The notes under the pieces: generated by a model
The model's input: the letters and a program-made list of their open reading frames with translations, nothing else
The model's database searches: none
Told to the model about the DNA's origin: nothing
In this document: piece by piece, positions 4,484 through 5,747 of the stretch
How positions within the stretch are numbered: the stretch's first letter is position 1
How the letters are laid out: each line of letters begins with the position of its first letter
DNA from: Lachnospiraceae bacterium UBA7188
GTDB lineage: Bacteria; Bacillota; Clostridia; Lachnospirales; Lachnospiraceae
DNA length: 5,747 bases
Reading direction: 5' to 3'
NCBI GenBank assembly: GCA_002490995.1
Contig: DKVC01000073.1
Location: forward strand, 23,641-29,387
Program-made: the position numbers and the translations under genes

Positions 4484-5542
4484 TTACGGAAAGCACGGCA
4501 CCAGTTCCAACCCTTCGCTCTCCGGGAGGCCGAACAGCAGATTCATATTCTGCACCGCCTGCCCCGCAGCGCCCTTCACCAGATTGTCCAGCGCCCCCAT
4601 CATGATGACGCGCCCTGTTCTCTCGTCAATAACAAAGCCTACATCCACGTAATTACTGCCCTCCACCCATTTGGTCTCGGGGCAGACACCTTTGTCCAGA
4701 ACCCGGACAAATTTCTCATCTTTATAATACTTATCATAGGCAGCGCGGATTTCTTCCCATGCAGGCAGAGTGCCGTCAGCTTTCCTCTTCAGCTTCGCGT
4801 ATTCCGTCACCAGGATTCCCCGGTTCATGGGCACCAAGTGGGGTGTAAAATTAATCACCACTTCACAGTTCCCCGCATATGAAAGCTGCTCCTCAATCTC
4901 CGGGGTATGGCGGTGGCTGGCTACGCCGTAAGCCTTGATATTCTCATTGACCTCGCAGAACAAATTCGGCACCTTCGCCCCGCGCCCCGCACCGGAAGTC
5001 CCCGACTTTGCATCCACAATCAGGGTATCCGCATCAATCAATCCCTCTTTTACCAGCGGATACGCCGTCAGAATAGAGCATGTGGTATAACAGCCCGGAT
5101 TCGCCACCAGCCTGGTTTCTTCCGTAATCTGATTTCGGTTCACCTCGCACAGCCCATAGACTGCCTCCGGAATAAACTGCGGGGATTTATGCGTAATCCC
5201 GTACCACTTTTCATAGACTTTCACGTCTTTTATACGATAATCCGCGGATAAATCTACGATTTTTACCTTTGAAAGGATTTCCTCCGTCAGAATACCGGCC
5301 AGAAATCCCTGCGGCGTAGCAGTAAAAATGACATCCACCTGCTCCGCCAGCTCTGCCAGATTGTCGTCCTTACACACATCCTCCACAATGCGGAACATAT
5401 TCTGATATACTTCACAATACCTTTTGTCGATATAGCTGCGGGAGCCGTACCAGACAATCTCCACCTCCCTGTGGTTCGCCAAAATCCTTACAAGTTCTCC
5501 CCCGGCATAGCCGGTTGCTCCGATAATCCCTGCTTTAATCAT
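4484..5542 (-). CDS. argC: N-acetyl-gamma-glutamyl-phosphate reductase
   Basis: The 352-residue enzyme catalyses the NADPH-dependent reduction of N-acetyl-gamma-glutamyl phosphate to N-acetylglutamate 5-semialdehyde, the third step of arginine synthesis. It acts in the cytoplasm, usually as a tetramer. Visible landmarks are the nucleotide-binding GATGYAGGELVRIL (residues 8-21), TATPQGF, the catalytic Cys151 in VANPGCYTT, DAKSGTSGAGRG (177-188), the active-site histidine block HRHTPEIEEQL (210-220), FTPHLVPMNRGILVT and the C-terminal GAAGQAVQNMNLLFG. Length is normal for the family. The frame is open 20 codons further, to a GTG at 5602, but the family begins at MIKAGIIGATG, so the ATG at 5542 is chosen, although its GAGGAG is only three bases away. 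No argJ, argB or argD follows, so the pathway is completed elsewhere. No clear ARG box is seen upstream. Confidence 0.96.
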   Translation of the reverse strand: MIKAGIIGATGYAGGELVRILANHREVEIVWYGSRSYIDKRYCEVYQNMFRIVEDVCKDDNLAELAEQVDVIFTATPQGFLAGILTEEILSKVKIVDLSADYRIKDVKVYEKWYGITHKSPQFIPEAVYGLCEVNRNQITEETRLVANPGCYTTCSILTAYPLVKEGLIDADTLIVDAKSGTSGAGRGAKVPNLFCEVNENIKAYGVASHRHTPEIEEQLSYAGNCEVVINFTPHLVPMNRGILVTEYAKLKRKADGTLPAWEEIRAAYDKYYKDEKFVRVLDKGVCPETKWVEGSNYVDVGFVIDERTGRVIMMGALDNLVKGAAGQAVQNMNLLFGLPESEGLELVPCFP

Positions 5543-5699
5543 TTTCTCCTCATTTCCGTCCCGTGCTTTCCACTTCCGAGCTGCCCGGATTTTCCGCTTC
5601 ACTTCAAATCTTCTCTATATTTCAGATAAGCCACCGGACTGGTACAGCCCTCAAATATAGCATTTAGAGACAACTATTCACGAGACTGTTCTTTTATAC

Positions 5700-5747
5700 T
5701 TAGGAACTGTCGGAAAATAACCGCTGCAACTTCTTTAGGAAAAAGCC
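5700..5747 (+). repeat. Left half of the dispersed repeat, direct, cut by the window edge
   Basis: The segment TTAGGAACTGTCGGAAAATA and what follows matches the left half of the copy at 3103-3146 at 39 of 44 positions, including the loop segment TTCTTTAGG. The rest of the element would lie to the right, outside the window. It is about 157 bases upstream of the argC start, so it may delimit the argC promoter region (5543-5699), in which I see no strong promoter or arginine operator. Confidence 0.85.

Noticed and set aside
4451..4882. 143-codon plus-strand frame antisense to argC
   Set aside because: It is opposite highly conserved argC codons, has low-complexity composition and no ribosome site.
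5543..5699. T-box or arginine (ARG box) control ahead of argC
   Set aside because: A GGTGG and a TGAATA half-site occur, but there is no T-box consensus, no specifier stem and no paired ARG box.
1..5747. CRISPR array, tRNA or rRNA genes
   Set aside because: No regularly spaced short direct repeats, cloverleaf or ribosomal RNA sequence is seen on either strand.

Overview
The window looks like chromosomal DNA of a gut-type Clostridia, most likely a Lachnospiraceae member. This rests on the mix of genes (cytoplasmic GH105 hydrolase, pyridoxamine-oxidase-fold protein, several Nudix hydrolases, a GNAT acetyltransferase, argC), on strong AGGAGG-type ribosome binding sites, and on moderate-GC genes next to AT-rich inserts. 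The genus cannot be fixed from the sequence alone. All genes I accept lie on the minus strand, so transcription runs from high to low coordinates.

Layout in transcription order: argC (4484-5542, arginine biosynthesis), followed by a possible weak terminator; a canonical MutT-like Nudix hydrolase (3881-4330); a second Nudix hydrolase with a longer Nudix box (3221-3712); a 106-bp palindromic repeat (3103-3208); an AT-rich GNAT acetyltransferase (2643-3089); two gene remnants, one resembling the antitoxin-like leader of Fic proteins (2440-2616) and one the C-terminal half of a third Nudix protein (2094-2351); a palindromic intergenic unit (1956-2086); a pyridoxamine 5'-phosphate oxidase-fold protein (1475-1918); and an unsaturated rhamnogalacturonyl/glucuronyl hydrolase of family GH105 (109-1302). 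The genes do not form one pathway. They read as separate short transcription units around a recombination-prone centre. No gene-free stretch exceeds 300 bases; the longest (1303-1474, 1919-2093, 3713-3880, 4331-4483, 5543-5699) are covered by the entries below or hold nothing I can name.

The most interesting structure is a dispersed repeat family. One nearly complete copy (3103-3208) has 28-base inverted arms matching at 23 positions. Its left half recurs at both window edges (1-44 inverted, 5700-5747 direct). Its right tip recurs as a perfect 19-base inverted match at 2082-2100. As a result 2082-3209, which holds the AT-rich GNAT gene and both remnants, is bounded by perfect 19-base inverted repeats and looks like a cargo segment moved or rearranged by this non-coding element. 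I see no transposase and no CRISPR, tRNA or rRNA. I do not claim a new defence or metabolic system.
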